Below, piece after piece: positions 25,720 through 34,605 of a stretch of DNA of 64,000 nt. The DNA is from Anaerolineaceae bacterium (GTDB taxonomy: Bacteria; Chloroflexota; Anaerolineae; Anaerolineales; Anaerolineaceae). Position numbers and translations under genes: made by a program. Numbering within the stretch: the first letter of the stretch is position 1; each line of letters opens with the position of its first letter. The notes beneath the pieces are model-generated. The model ran no database searches, was not told the origin of the DNA, and saw only the letters and a program-made list of their open reading frames with translations. The stretch covers positions 62,001 through 126,000 of the forward strand of contig JAENYZ010000001.1 in the NCBI GenBank assembly GCA_016841525.1, in the 5' to 3' direction.

Positions 25720-26478
25720 TCAAAATTCTTGACGAAAATAAGATATTATTTTTGATATAGGACGCTTTGCCATTAACCTGACAAACAAGGGAAACCGCTT
25801 CTTCATACCTCGCTCGCCCATTGTTTGCTGACAGGGATCGCATTTTCCACATGGAATTTCCCCAAGAATCGGCTGGTGACAGAACCAGGTTTTTTTCATA
25901 ATACTGAGCCAACCATTTTGCCTGGCAGTATTTAACATATCTTGCTTGGTTATGTGGAGAATCGGAAATTCAAAGCGCATAAATAGAATATATTCAGGCT
26001 CACTTGATCTGGACTTTTTGTAGACAAGTTCGCCGCTTATTTCATCCATTTCAAAAAATGGGGAAAACCTGCAATTATGCTCAGGATTTCCTAATTTTTG
26101 AACGCATAATTCCATATTGGCGATGTTATTCTGTTTACAAAACCTTGCTAACCAATCATATTGACTGCCTAAATGATGCTTCTTATTTGCTTCTTCAAAT
26201 GCTTTCCGAATAACAACATCATCTTTAATCTCGGATACTTTAGCAGAAACTGTTGGTAAAAATTGACCCTTTGTGAATGGGTATCTTTTGTAAATCAATT
26301 TTCTAATCTGATCCATCCTCTTCATTTCTATCTTATGAGACGGCCGATTTGGATCAATTATGTAAAATGTTTGGACAATTTCCCTTTCTTTTAAAAGGAT
26401 CCACAACAGACGAAATGTCGAATCCCAACCTCCTGTCCAAAACAAGTTAATCTTTGATGCCCTGTTATTTATTTCCAT
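25720..26478 (-). CDS. PP-loop ATPase, QueC-like
   Basis: A 252-residue ATP-pyrophosphatase. The PP-loop FWTGGWDSTF (about 13-22) is a variant of SGGxDS, and the C-terminal WFCHQPILGEIPCGKCDPC looks like the zinc site of QueC (7-cyano-7-deazaguanine synthase). Other QueC features between these motifs are weak, so it may activate a different carboxyl or amide substrate. It lies 64 bases after manA on the same strand and may be the last gene of that sugar unit. No other queuosine gene is near. Confidence 0.7.
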   Translation of the reverse strand: MEINNRASKINLFWTGGWDSTFRLLWILLKEREIVQTFYIIDPNRPSHKIEMKRMDQIRKLIYKRYPFTKGQFLPTVSAKVSEIKDDVVIRKAFEEANKKHHLGSQYDWLARFCKQNNIANMELCVQKLGNPEHNCRFSPFFEMDEISGELVYKKSRSSEPEYILFMRFEFPILHITKQDMLNTARQNGWLSIMKKTWFCHQPILGEIPCGKCDPCQQTMGERGMKKRFPLFVRLMAKRPISKIISYFRQEF

Positions 26479-26542
26479 GTATTACTTTCATGCAAGATTT
26501 AAATAGAAAAATTTTTGTCTTGTGAACTTTTTGGTTTTCTAA

Positions 26543-27529
26543 TTATCTGACAAAGGTTCGCAAAAGTACCGAGTCATCACAAGCAGCAATCGTATAAGCA
26601 CCCAGAGCAGCAGGCAGCAAAAAAAAATTGACTGGATCTAGCTCGATATCATTGATCTTTATACGTCCGCTTAAGACTCCCCACATCTCTAGGGTCGATC
26701 CATCACAAAAACCAGAATAGGTGCCGCCGTTTTCTATCCTTATGCGTTCAGATGTAAAATACCGGTTATCACACAAGCTCTCTGCGGTCCACCGATCACC
26801 ATCATTTAATGTTTTCGCATCAGGTAAGGAAACACCGACCTGTGCAAAATTTATCACATCCAGCGCTTTGTCTACATGTAAATCACGAGGTTTGCCGCCT
26901 TCACCAAGGCGATTCCAATCGAAAACACGGTAAGTTGTGTTTGAATTTTGTTGAATTTCTGCAATTAATGCACCTTTTAAAATGGCATGAAGTGTTCTGG
27001 AGGGAACACAGATGTGATCGCCCTTTTTAATTGGAATGTGATGAAGGAATTCTCCCAAAATGCCTTTATCAACAGCTTTAAGAAATGTCTTTTTATCAAT
27101 TTGCTCACGAAAGCCGTAAATGATTTCTGCCCCGGGTTCTGCATCGAGGATTACCCACATCTCAAATTTCCCAAGCTCATTGCCTTCATGCGCCATGGCA
27201 TATTCATCATCGGGATGTACCTGAACGGAAAGGGGCTGATTGGCGTCAATCAACTTCACCAATAAGGGAAATTTTCCACGATCCAATGCCCATTGATTAT
27301 TTGTTCCTACTAAGTCCACTCCAAGGCTTATCAATAAATCATCCAGCGTCTGTCCTTTGAATTTTCCATTTTTGATGATTGACATACCGCCATTATGGGC
27401 TGCAATCTCCCAACTTTCCGCTACTATAGTGTTCTCGGGGAGATCACGCCCTAATTTTTCTAAATTTCTACCGCCCCATAAATAGTGTTTCAGTACTGGT
27501 TCGAAAAGCAATGGATAATAATCTGACAT
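26543..27529 (-). CDS. manA: Type I mannose-6-phosphate isomerase
   Basis: A 328-residue cupin enzyme interconverting mannose 6-phosphate and fructose 6-phosphate. The zinc ligands are visible in QVHPDD, GKFEMW and SRTLHAI, and LKHYLWGGRNL is the typical N-terminal block. The length matches the short bacterial form. I chose the ATG at 27529, eight bases after AGGG; the ATG at 27535 is too close to it. It is downstream of the glucokinase-like gene in the minus-strand sugar module and feeds mannose into glycolysis. Confidence 0.9.
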   Translation of the reverse strand: MSDYYPLLFEPVLKHYLWGGRNLEKLGRDLPENTIVAESWEIAAHNGGMSIIKNGKFKGQTLDDLLISLGVDLVGTNNQWALDRGKFPLLVKLIDANQPLSVQVHPDDEYAMAHEGNELGKFEMWVILDAEPGAEIIYGFREQIDKKTFLKAVDKGILGEFLHHIPIKKGDHICVPSRTLHAILKGALIAEIQQNSNTTYRVFDWNRLGEGGKPRDLHVDKALDVINFAQVGVSLPDAKTLNDGDRWTAESLCDNRYFTSERIRIENGGTYSGFCDGSTLEMWGVLSGRIKINDIELDPVNFFLLPAALGAYTIAACDDSVLLRTFVR

Positions 27530-27691
27530 TTTCATTTCCCTTTTTTATTTTTAAAAAGGATATATATAAAATTTTTTTAAGAATAAATGACTATACGAAA
27601 TTATTGTTATTGTTGTTTTAAGATGTCTAATTTCTCCAAGTTTAATTACTGTGTGATAAATGTTTTTTTTACAAATTAGCCGCGCTCGTAA

Positions 27692-28675
27692 TCAAGCGTC
27701 AATACTTTGGCCTTTTTTGTAAGCACTCCAGGCTGCCATCCCAACAATGCCCGCCTTCGTTCCAAGCTTAGCATTTAAGATCTCTACTTTTTCAACAGGC
27801 ATCAGGAAGACACGCTCCTTCACCACTCTTTTGATCGGATCAAGCAGTAAATCTCCAGCTTTCCCAACGCCTCCGCCTATTACAACACGTTTTACGCCCA
27901 CAGATATCAAAATATTGGCGACGCCAATGCCCAAATACATCCCTGCCCGTTCCCAGACCCCCAGGGCAAATTCATCTCCCATATTCGCCGCTTTAGCCAC
28001 AACTTCCGATGTAAGCTTGTTTAAATCACCATCAATTAAATCAACTATTTTTGTAGCCCAACCTTGCCGAACACCCCTAGCTGCTTCTGCTGCAATTGCT
28101 GGTCCTGAAGCATAAACTTCGATACAGCCGTGATTACCGCAGCCGCAAATCGGACCGTTAATATCCACCGTTTGGTGACCAAGCTCGCCCGCAGCACCAT
28201 CAATCCCCAGAACCAATTGATTATTAACAACCAGTCCACCGCCTACGCCGGTGCCAATAGCAAAACAAGCCATTGAATCAACGCCTTTACCTGCGCCAAA
28301 TGCCCATTCACCATAGGTGATTGCCCGAACATCATTTAGCATTGAGATATCTAATCCTAAATGAGAAAACATCCTTTCACCAACGGGAATCCCACGCCAT
28401 TCTCCATACAGGTTGGGCAAAAACAAAGTTGTGTTGGTATCCAAATCAATCAAGCCAGGTGCGCTTATGCCAACACCACCAATATCGCCTTTCGAAAATC
28501 CACCTTCGACGATCATGTCCAAAATCAACTGCGACATCCGCTTAAGGACCGATTCTGGACCTTTCCTTGAAGAGGTTGAAATCGAGTTTGATACCAGAAC
28601 TTCGCCATTATCAACATCAACCAGCCCGGATTTAATATTTGTCCCCCCCAGATCGCATCCCACAAATACATTCAT
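27692..28675 (-). CDS. ROK-family sugar kinase (glucokinase-like)
   Basis: A 327-residue ROK kinase. DLGGTN (8-13) binds ATP phosphate, Asp115 (LNDV) is the catalytic base, and the ROK zinc site is complete: His167 plus Cys177, Cys179 and Cys184 in CGCGNHGC, followed by Glu186. Glucose is the commonest substrate for this subgroup; N-acetyl sugars or mannose are possible. It follows the Gfo/Idh gene and precedes manA, so it may make the phosphohexose that ManA converts. AAGGA lies upstream of the ATG. Confidence 0.9.
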   Translation of the reverse strand: MNVFVGCDLGGTNIKSGLVDVDNGEVLVSNSISTSSRKGPESVLKRMSQLILDMIVEGGFSKGDIGGVGISAPGLIDLDTNTTLFLPNLYGEWRGIPVGERMFSHLGLDISMLNDVRAITYGEWAFGAGKGVDSMACFAIGTGVGGGLVVNNQLVLGIDGAAGELGHQTVDINGPICGCGNHGCIEVYASGPAIAAEAARGVRQGWATKIVDLIDGDLNKLTSEVVAKAANMGDEFALGVWERAGMYLGIGVANILISVGVKRVVIGGGVGKAGDLLLDPIKRVVKERVFLMPVEKVEILNAKLGTKAGIVGMAAWSAYKKGQSIDA

Positions 28676-28748
28676 GTTAATATATCCTTCGAAATTCTAT
28701 TTGGCTAATGAAGATCAATAATTGTCTATTGATCCCAGCCTTCAAAAA

Positions 28749-29906
28749 TTAATAATTAACGTCAACCCATTTGTTTTCTTTTACGCTTTGCAATATCGCC
28801 TCATCAACCAGGATGGTATTGTGGCCATCTCTGAATGTTGGGAAATTCGGTGCTTGATTGAAATCTCCTTGTGCAATATAGCTGTAAAAAGCTGTTTGCA
28901 GCTGTTTAAAAGTGTCCGGGAAACCTTCCGCATGGCCACCAGGATAAGAAGCTGCCCACTGCGCTGACTTCGACATCAAAGAGGGGTCCTTGATCAGGTA
29001 CTGGTTCGGTTCAGGGCGATGACCGATCATCATCTGGTTTGGCATTTCAGAATCCCAAATCAAAGAGGAATCTGACCCATTAATTTCAAAAAACAGGCGA
29101 TTCTTGCGGCCGCTTGATACCTGGGAGACGCTCATCACACCACGCGTACCGCCCTCAAATTTGAAGAGAACTGCTGCATAATCTTCGGTTGTGATTTTCT
29201 TCTCCTCATATTGGACATCCATTTGCATCTTCCCACCAAAAGTATCAATCTTTTTCATTGGCTTTTTGCGGATCGGGAGAAATGTCTCAAAATCTGCAAA
29301 TACAGAGGTGATTTTCTTACCAGTAATAAAAGTTACCAAATCCATCCAGTGAGACCCAATGTCAGCAATTGCACGCAATTCTCCGCCATATTCTGGTTCT
29401 AAGCGCCAATTCCAATCTGTCTCTAATAATAACCAATCCTGCAAATAAGACCCTTGAATGATATAAATTCTTTCTCCCAGTTCTCCAGCCTCTATGCGAG
29501 CCCTGGCATCCTGGATCAGAGGATAAAACCGCAAGTTGAAGTTAACCGCATTAACCAGATTTTTTTCTTCAGCAATTTTCACAAGCAATTCGGATTCTTT
29601 CGCAGTCATCGCTAATGGCTTCTCACAGATGACATGCTTGCCGGCTTCAAGGGCACCTTTTGCATGCTCAAAATGCAAGAAATTTGGTGAGGCGACATGA
29701 ACAACATCAATATCAGGGTCAGCAACCAAATCCTTCCAGTCGCCATATGCCCTCGGAATTAATAGCCGCTCAGCAGCCTGTTCAGCTAATTCCTGGTTGC
29801 TTTCTGCAAGTGCCAGCACTTCAAACCCCTGCCGTCGAATAGCTTCCATATGTGCTGGACCAATAAAGCCTACGCCGATAACGCCTACCCTAAATTTTTT
29901 AGCCAT
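28749..29906 (-). CDS. Gfo/Idh/MocA-family oxidoreductase
   Basis: A 385-residue NAD(P)-dependent sugar or inositol dehydrogenase. The Rossmann motif [12 protein letters not shown], the conserved CEKPLAM, and the His/Asp of DIGSHWMDL are present. The substrate is not deducible; members with this length and the SWW-like C-terminal part ([14 protein letters not shown]) oxidise hydroxyl groups on hexoses, inositols or glycosides. It lies between two ROK kinases, so it belongs to the same catabolic module. AAGGA is seven bases upstream of the ATG. Confidence 0.9.
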   Translation of the reverse strand: MAKKFRVGVIGVGFIGPAHMEAIRRQGFEVLALAESNQELAEQAAERLLIPRAYGDWKDLVADPDIDVVHVASPNFLHFEHAKGALEAGKHVICEKPLAMTAKESELLVKIAEEKNLVNAVNFNLRFYPLIQDARARIEAGELGERIYIIQGSYLQDWLLLETDWNWRLEPEYGGELRAIADIGSHWMDLVTFITGKKITSVFADFETFLPIRKKPMKKIDTFGGKMQMDVQYEEKKITTEDYAAVLFKFEGGTRGVMSVSQVSSGRKNRLFFEINGSDSSLIWDSEMPNQMMIGHRPEPNQYLIKDPSLMSKSAQWAASYPGGHAEGFPDTFKQLQTAFYSYIAQGDFNQAPNFPTFRDGHNTILVDEAILQSVKENKWVDVNY

Positions 29907-30091
29907 TATTTATTCCTTTTGATCATTCTTTATTCTTATTGATTTTCTAATTACAAATTTTTTCATTTTTGATTGTAATTAAGATACCATAAATAAACCA
30001 GATTGAGATTCTTCGTTGTATTTATAAAGAAAATTTCCCAATTAACGCGCCAGCTAAACGAAACAATTGTTTTTGTTCCTCAGCTGTCGCA

Positions 30092-31048
30092 TTATGTAAT
30101 GTTAAATTTCTGACCTGCAAGCAGAATTGAGCCCACCAACACAATTGAGTCGCCTAACAAACATTGGCCTATCTGATAATTACCTTTGTTTATTAGGAAC
30201 GCAAATTTTTCTGTGTACTCCTGGATTGGATTAATTAATACGTCTCCCATATTGGAAACGCCTCCGCCAAAGGCTATTCTCTCCACGCTGGTCAAACACA
30301 GAACATTTGCCAGCCCCAATCCGATTGAACTTGCAATGTTATCAATCTCTTGTAATGCGAAACGATCCCCACATCTTGCTGCTTCTCCCAGATCCTTTGT
30401 GGTTATACGTGAACCTTTTGAAAAAAGTAAAGAGTCTGAAGGCACATAGCCAGGCTTGTTTAACCTTGTTTCAATAGACCAGCCAGAACATAGTTTTTCA
30501 ATCTCATCTACTGTTCCTGGAATTTCTGATGTCCAATCTGGAACAAGCGAATGCCCAAACTCACCTGCGCCAAACCCCTGCCCATCATAAAGAGTCCCAT
30601 TAAATACAAAACCGCCGCCAACGCCACTGCCAATATTGGTATAAAAGAAATGCTGACATCCCCTACCAAATCCTCTGCAATATTCACCCCATGCAGCAGC
30701 ATTCGAGTCATTTATCACCAGTGCTGGCAGTGAAAAAGTTTGCTGCAGCCAATCCTGGATTGGAAAATTCTGCCATCCCGAAATTTGGATGGATTTTAAT
30801 ACACACCCCTCATTTGAATTGATTGGACCGCCAAATCCACAGGCTAAAGCCTTTACTTTACCATAATTTCTTCCTGCCTTTTCAATGAACTCAGGAATAG
30901 ATTCTTGTAACCACTCCCGAATACCCTGCCCCCCCATCTCAGGATCAACCTTTTCCTGAAGGATTTCCAATATATCACCTGACGGTGTACCCAAACCTAA
31001 TTGCAATTTTGTGCCGCCAATTTCTATCCCCACAATCAAATCTCTCAT
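30092..31048 (-). CDS. ROK-family kinase lacking the zinc motif
   Basis: A 318-residue ROK-like protein with the ATP motif GIEIGGTKLQLGL, the catalytic Asp in INDSNAAAWGEY, and GSGVGGGFVF. The usual CxCGxxGCxE zinc block is missing: after GEFGHSL the sequence reads PDWTSEIPGTVDEIEKLCSG, with one Cys only. This resembles a subgroup without the zinc site; kinase activity is plausible but unproven. It is the first gene of the minus-strand sugar module with a strong AAGGAG. A palindrome overlaps its probable -10 box. Confidence 0.8.
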   Translation of the reverse strand: MRDLIVGIEIGGTKLQLGLGTPSGDILEILQEKVDPEMGGQGIREWLQESIPEFIEKAGRNYGKVKALACGFGGPINSNEGCVLKSIQISGWQNFPIQDWLQQTFSLPALVINDSNAAAWGEYCRGFGRGCQHFFYTNIGSGVGGGFVFNGTLYDGQGFGAGEFGHSLVPDWTSEIPGTVDEIEKLCSGWSIETRLNKPGYVPSDSLLFSKGSRITTKDLGEAARCGDRFALQEIDNIASSIGLGLANVLCLTSVERIAFGGGVSNMGDVLINPIQEYTEKFAFLINKGNYQIGQCLLGDSIVLVGSILLAGQKFNIT

Positions 31049-31082
31049 TGTGTTTCTCCTTGAAGCGCCTGTTCATTTGGAT

Positions 31083-31100
31083 TAATGTAAATGCATTATA
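31083..31100 (-). promoter_or_regulatory. Possible operator overlapping the minus-strand -10 box
   Basis: TAATG (31083-31087) and CATTA (31094-31098) are inverted around 6 bp and overlap the minus-strand TATAAT at 31095-31100, about 45 bp before the ROK gene start. No good -35 is visible, which would fit an activated or weak promoter. Confidence 0.35.
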
Positions 31101-31367
31101 ACAAGGAAGCTGAAATAATATTTTTCACTTGTATTAACAAAAAAAACAAAAGTAAATAAAAATAACACCTTTAATCTCAATGAAATAGATTACAGAAAAC
31201 ATGCCATGATAGAACCAGACGTTAAATTCCTAAAAAATAATCTATTAAATAAGAAATTTACAAGTTATAATTAGATTAATTTTTCGAATTAATTAAATAA
31301 TCCGTTGCATATTACTAATTAATTCAATTTTTCCAAAAAATTGAATTTTGAATTTTAATTGTTTAAT

Positions 31368-31396
31368 TTGACCCCTTGCGCATTATCTCGTATAAT
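31368..31396 (+). promoter_or_regulatory. Strong sigma-70 promoter of the sugar ABC operon
   Basis: TTGACC (31368-31373), a 17-bp spacer and a perfect TATAAT (31391-31396). The start site should be near 31403, some 450 nt before the ATG at 31854. Confidence 0.7.
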
Positions 31397-31853
31397 CCAG
31401 ACCTATTTGGTTTAATTATATGTGAACATCACGACAACGTATATTAACGCTGCTTAAAATTTAATTTATACGTAAAGTTCATTGCGAGCAGCACTGTAAT
31501 TCCCGCTCTTTGAGTAAACAAACCAACGGAGTTTGGGGGTTATATAAAAGCCAATTGTGAGTGTTCTTCGGGCTTAAATCACAAGAAAGGAGTTCCAAGC
31601 CATCGATTCAATATCCATTTACGACTTTGATTAAACAAAAGTCAAAATGGGAAAAATTCGATAAAAAGATCAAACAATATCTGTACGAGAACACAATCTC
31701 AAATATCTGAAACATTCAGGTCGGAAAAATTGTGACAATTTATTGAGACAAACAGAAAAATTCTATTTGTTCCGAAAATTGGCTTTCTCTCTACTAAATC
31801 TAAATGACTAAACTGTTTAGAAAATTTATAAATATTTTACAGGAGATAAGAAA

Positions 31854-32867
31854 ATGAAGAAGTTTTTTGTTGTAATATTAGCCGCTTTGATGGTCTTCGG
31901 CCTTGCCGCATGTGCAACGGATGATGACACCAAAGTCATGGGCATTGTTATGCCCAGTGCCACCCATGGTTTCACAGGCGAGAGCATTCAGCACGCTGAA
32001 GCAGCAGCCAAAGCATTAGCCGCAGAACATGGTTTCGAATATTTATTCCTAACCGCTGGTGAAGCTTCTGCTCAGAACAACCATATCGACACCCTGCTGA
32101 ATGAACAGGTTGACGTTATCGTTCTGTGGCCGATGAACGGTGATGAATTACGTTCAGCTGCCCAAAAAGTTATGGATGCAGACATTCCCCTGGTTATTTA
32201 TGACCGCTTGATCACTGACTTCACCCCTACTGTTGAATTCATGGGTGACAATGTCAAAATCGGTGAGATGAGTGGTGAATATTTCAATGATTATTTCGCC
32301 GATGAAATTGCAGCAGGCGAAACAATTAACATTCTTGAGTTCAAGGGTGACCTCTCAACCGTACCGCAGCAGCGCACCGACGGCTTCCTTTCCACCGCCT
32401 CTGAGAATTTCAACATTCTGCAGTCCTTCACCACCGACTGGCAGCGCGATAAAGCAATGTCCCAAATGGAAACTTTCCTGACAACAGCCAGCCCCGAAGA
32501 AATTTCAAGTGTAAAAGCTGTCTTCACCCATGACGACGAAGTCGTTCTGGGCGTTTTGGATGCCATTGCAAACTACAACGGTGAAACAGAATTGGACATC
32601 CGCTTGGTCTCAGGTGTTGGTGCCCGACGTGAGAACATCGATACCTTCGCACCAGTCAAAGAACAATATGGCATCGACCAGGTGACCTATGCCTTCTCAC
32701 CTGCAATGATTCGCCAGGCTGTTGAATTAGGCGCTGACATTCTTGACGGTGAAACCCCCTCTGGTTTGATCCTCGGCGAAACCGTTGAGGTTGATAACGA
32801 GAATGGTGAAGAGTTCCGAAATCACGAAATCTATATCACCCGCTACAGCCTTGAAGGTGGCAACTAA
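31854..32867 (+). CDS. Sugar ABC transporter binding lipoprotein (ribose/xylose type)
   Basis: A 337-residue lipoprotein with lipobox GLAAC and a type I periplasmic-binding fold of the Peripla_BP_4 group (MPSATHGFTGESIQHAEAAA, then VDVIVLWPMNGDEL and PLVIYDRLI). It captures a monosaccharide or polyol outside the membrane for the ATPase and permease downstream. Base composition is higher in GC than its neighbours, as expected for a highly expressed gene. AGGAG lies eight bases upstream. A perfect 15-bp hairpin follows before the ATPase gene. The ligand is unknown; the downstream enzymes suggest something other than plain ribose. Confidence 0.9.
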   Translation: MKKFFVVILAALMVFGLAACATDDDTKVMGIVMPSATHGFTGESIQHAEAAAKALAAEHGFEYLFLTAGEASAQNNHIDTLLNEQVDVIVLWPMNGDELRSAAQKVMDADIPLVIYDRLITDFTPTVEFMGDNVKIGEMSGEYFNDYFADEIAAGETINILEFKGDLSTVPQQRTDGFLSTASENFNILQSFTTDWQRDKAMSQMETFLTTASPEEISSVKAVFTHDDEVVLGVLDAIANYNGETELDIRLVSGVGARRENIDTFAPVKEQYGIDQVTYAFSPAMIRQAVELGADILDGETPSGLILGETVEVDNENGEEFRNHEIYITRYSLEGGN

Positions 32868-32914
32868 ATTAGATCGGGATAATTTGGTACTTTTCAAATT
32901 GCCCTGAGGTAAAT

Positions 32915-32946
32915 CATTGGCTGAGCTCAAATGAGCTCAGCCAATG
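32915..32946 (+). promoter_or_regulatory. Intercistronic hairpin after the binding-protein gene
   Basis: A perfect 15-bp stem (32915-32929 with 32932-32946) around an AA centre, with no T run after it. Like the one after phnD, it probably protects the binding-protein message or lets only part of transcription through to the ATPase gene. Confidence 0.7.
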
Positions 32947-33096
32947 AAACAATTAAGTATGTGTTTTGAATAGATTATTTGGTGAAAATATTGGAATTGA
33001 CAGCGAAAGTAAATTTTAAATTCTTGTTAATCAAATAATATTTAAAGCAGATTTTTAGTTGAAATAGCAATACAGAGCAAAGGCAGTCTCAAACTT

Positions 33097-34605
33097 ATGC
33101 ATATTGAAATGAAAGGCATCACAAAGTATTTTGGTGCAGTGAAGGCACTCGAAAACGTGAACTTCACAATAAATTCGCATGAGATACACGGCTTGATGGG
33201 AGAAAACGGCGCCGGTAAATCTACATTAATGAACATTCTCGGTGGTGCAATCCAACCAACAGAGGGTGAGATTTACATCAATGGGGATTTGATCGAAAAG
33301 ATGACCATCAGCCTGGCGACAGAAAATGGCATCAGATTCATACATCAAGAATTAAACCTTGTAAACGACCTCAAAGTCTACGAAAATCTCTACCTGGGTG
33401 AGGAATTAACCAACAAAATCGGCATCCTCGATAAAAAGCAGATGATTGAAAACTCCAAAGACGTCCTTGAGAAGCTTAAACTGGATATTGACCCATCCAT
33501 GCCAGTATCTGAATTAGAAACATCCCGCAAGCAGCTTGTAGAAATTGCAAAAGCTCTGTTATTTGAGTCTGAACTCATTATTATGGATGAGCCAACAACA
33601 GCACTCACAAATACAGAAATTGAAATTCTATTCAACATCATGCGCAAACTTCGGGATGAAGGTATATCGATTATTTTTATATCTCATAAAATGCCAGAGT
33701 TGTTCAGCATTTGTGATAAATATACAGTTCTTCGGGATGGGCTTTTCATTGAATCGGGTAATTTCAAAGACATCGATGAACATATCGCCACAAGTCTTTT
33801 GGTTGGTGACCGAGTAATCGATACGGAATGGATCAAAGAAGACAAACGTGAAGAAGTTATTTTGTCTGCCCGATCATTAACCTGTGCTGGTTTTTTCAAC
33901 GATGTGAGTTTTGACTTGCACAAAGGGGAAGTACTTGCAATCACAGGCTTACATGGTGACGGGCGAAGTGAACTTTCTGAAGCATTATTCGGAGCTCGTC
34001 ACCTAACCTCAGGAAAGATTTTTCTCAAGGGCAATGAATTGAAATTGACCAATATCGGTAGTGTCATGAAATCAGGGATTGGCATGATCCCTCGAAATAG
34101 AAAAGAACGCTCAATCATCAAAGATCTCAGTGTTGTCAACAATTTTTCGGTTGCCTATTTTGTGGCAAAACATAAAAAAGCATTCATCAATGATAAAAAG
34201 GAAATTAAGCGATTTAACCGCAGCAGGCAAATCATCGACATCAAAACAGATGATCCTAACAACTATATAACATCACTCAGCGGTGGCAATCAGCAAAAGG
34301 TTATTGTTTCCCGATGGCTTGAGTTGGATTCAGATGTTTATATCATGGACAACCCAACCCAGGGAATTGATGTCGGCACAAAGTTTGAAATTTACAGGTT
34401 GATTAATGAGCTCTCGCAGCGTGGAAAAAGCTTGATTATTTTTAGCGCTGAGTTTCCTGAAATCCACCGTATCGCTGACCGATGCTTTGTGATGTACAAA
34501 GGTCATATCAATGCTGAATTAAATCGAGATCAATTAACAGAGCGAAACGTTATGTATTATGCAACTGGATCAAACACAGAGGGCATCAATGGAAAAATTT
34601 CTTAA
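33097..34605 (+). CDS. Sugar ABC transporter ATPase, RbsA/XylG type
   Basis: A 502-residue protein with two fused ATP-binding domains. The first has Walker A GENGAGKST and Walker B IIMDEPTTALT, but its signature reads VSELETSRKQ instead of LSxGxxQ. The second has a degenerate Walker A (GLHGDGRSE), as usual for RbsA, and an intact LSGGNQQK. This mix, one good half-site from each, is a common pattern in the family, though the loss in the first signature is more marked than usual. The ribosome site is weak. It overlaps the permease gene by 17 bases. Confidence 0.9.
   Translation: MHIEMKGITKYFGAVKALENVNFTINSHEIHGLMGENGAGKSTLMNILGGAIQPTEGEIYINGDLIEKMTISLATENGIRFIHQELNLVNDLKVYENLYLGEELTNKIGILDKKQMIENSKDVLEKLKLDIDPSMPVSELETSRKQLVEIAKALLFESELIIMDEPTTALTNTEIEILFNIMRKLRDEGISIIFISHKMPELFSICDKYTVLRDGLFIESGNFKDIDEHIATSLLVGDRVIDTEWIKEDKREEVILSARSLTCAGFFNDVSFDLHKGEVLAITGLHGDGRSELSEALFGARHLTSGKIFLKGNELKLTNIGSVMKSGIGMIPRNRKERSIIKDLSVVNNFSVAYFVAKHKKAFINDKKEIKRFNRSRQIIDIKTDDPNNYITSLSGGNQQKVIVSRWLELDSDVYIMDNPTQGIDVGTKFEIYRLINELSQRGKSLIIFSAEFPEIHRIADRCFVMYKGHINAELNRDQLTERNVMYYATGSNTEGINGKIS

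Larger units (their letters stand above)
31049..31853. other. 805-bp divergent control region of the two sugar modules
   Basis: No gene is seen. On the left, a TATAAT on the minus strand (31095-31100) overlaps a TAATG-N6-CATTA palindrome (31083-31098). A strong plus-strand promoter at 31368-31396 leaves an untranslated leader of about 450 nt before the binding-protein gene. Within the leader, TTGTGA/TCACAA (31555-31581) and GGCTT/AAGCC (31571-31601) can form mutually exclusive helices. I could not match the leader to a known riboswitch class. Confidence 0.6.

Noticed and set aside
31480-31600. Cobalamin-riboswitch-like GCACTGTAA in the sugar operon leader
   Set aside because: The other conserved boxes of cobalamin riboswitches are missing or out of order, and the operon has no corrinoid gene.
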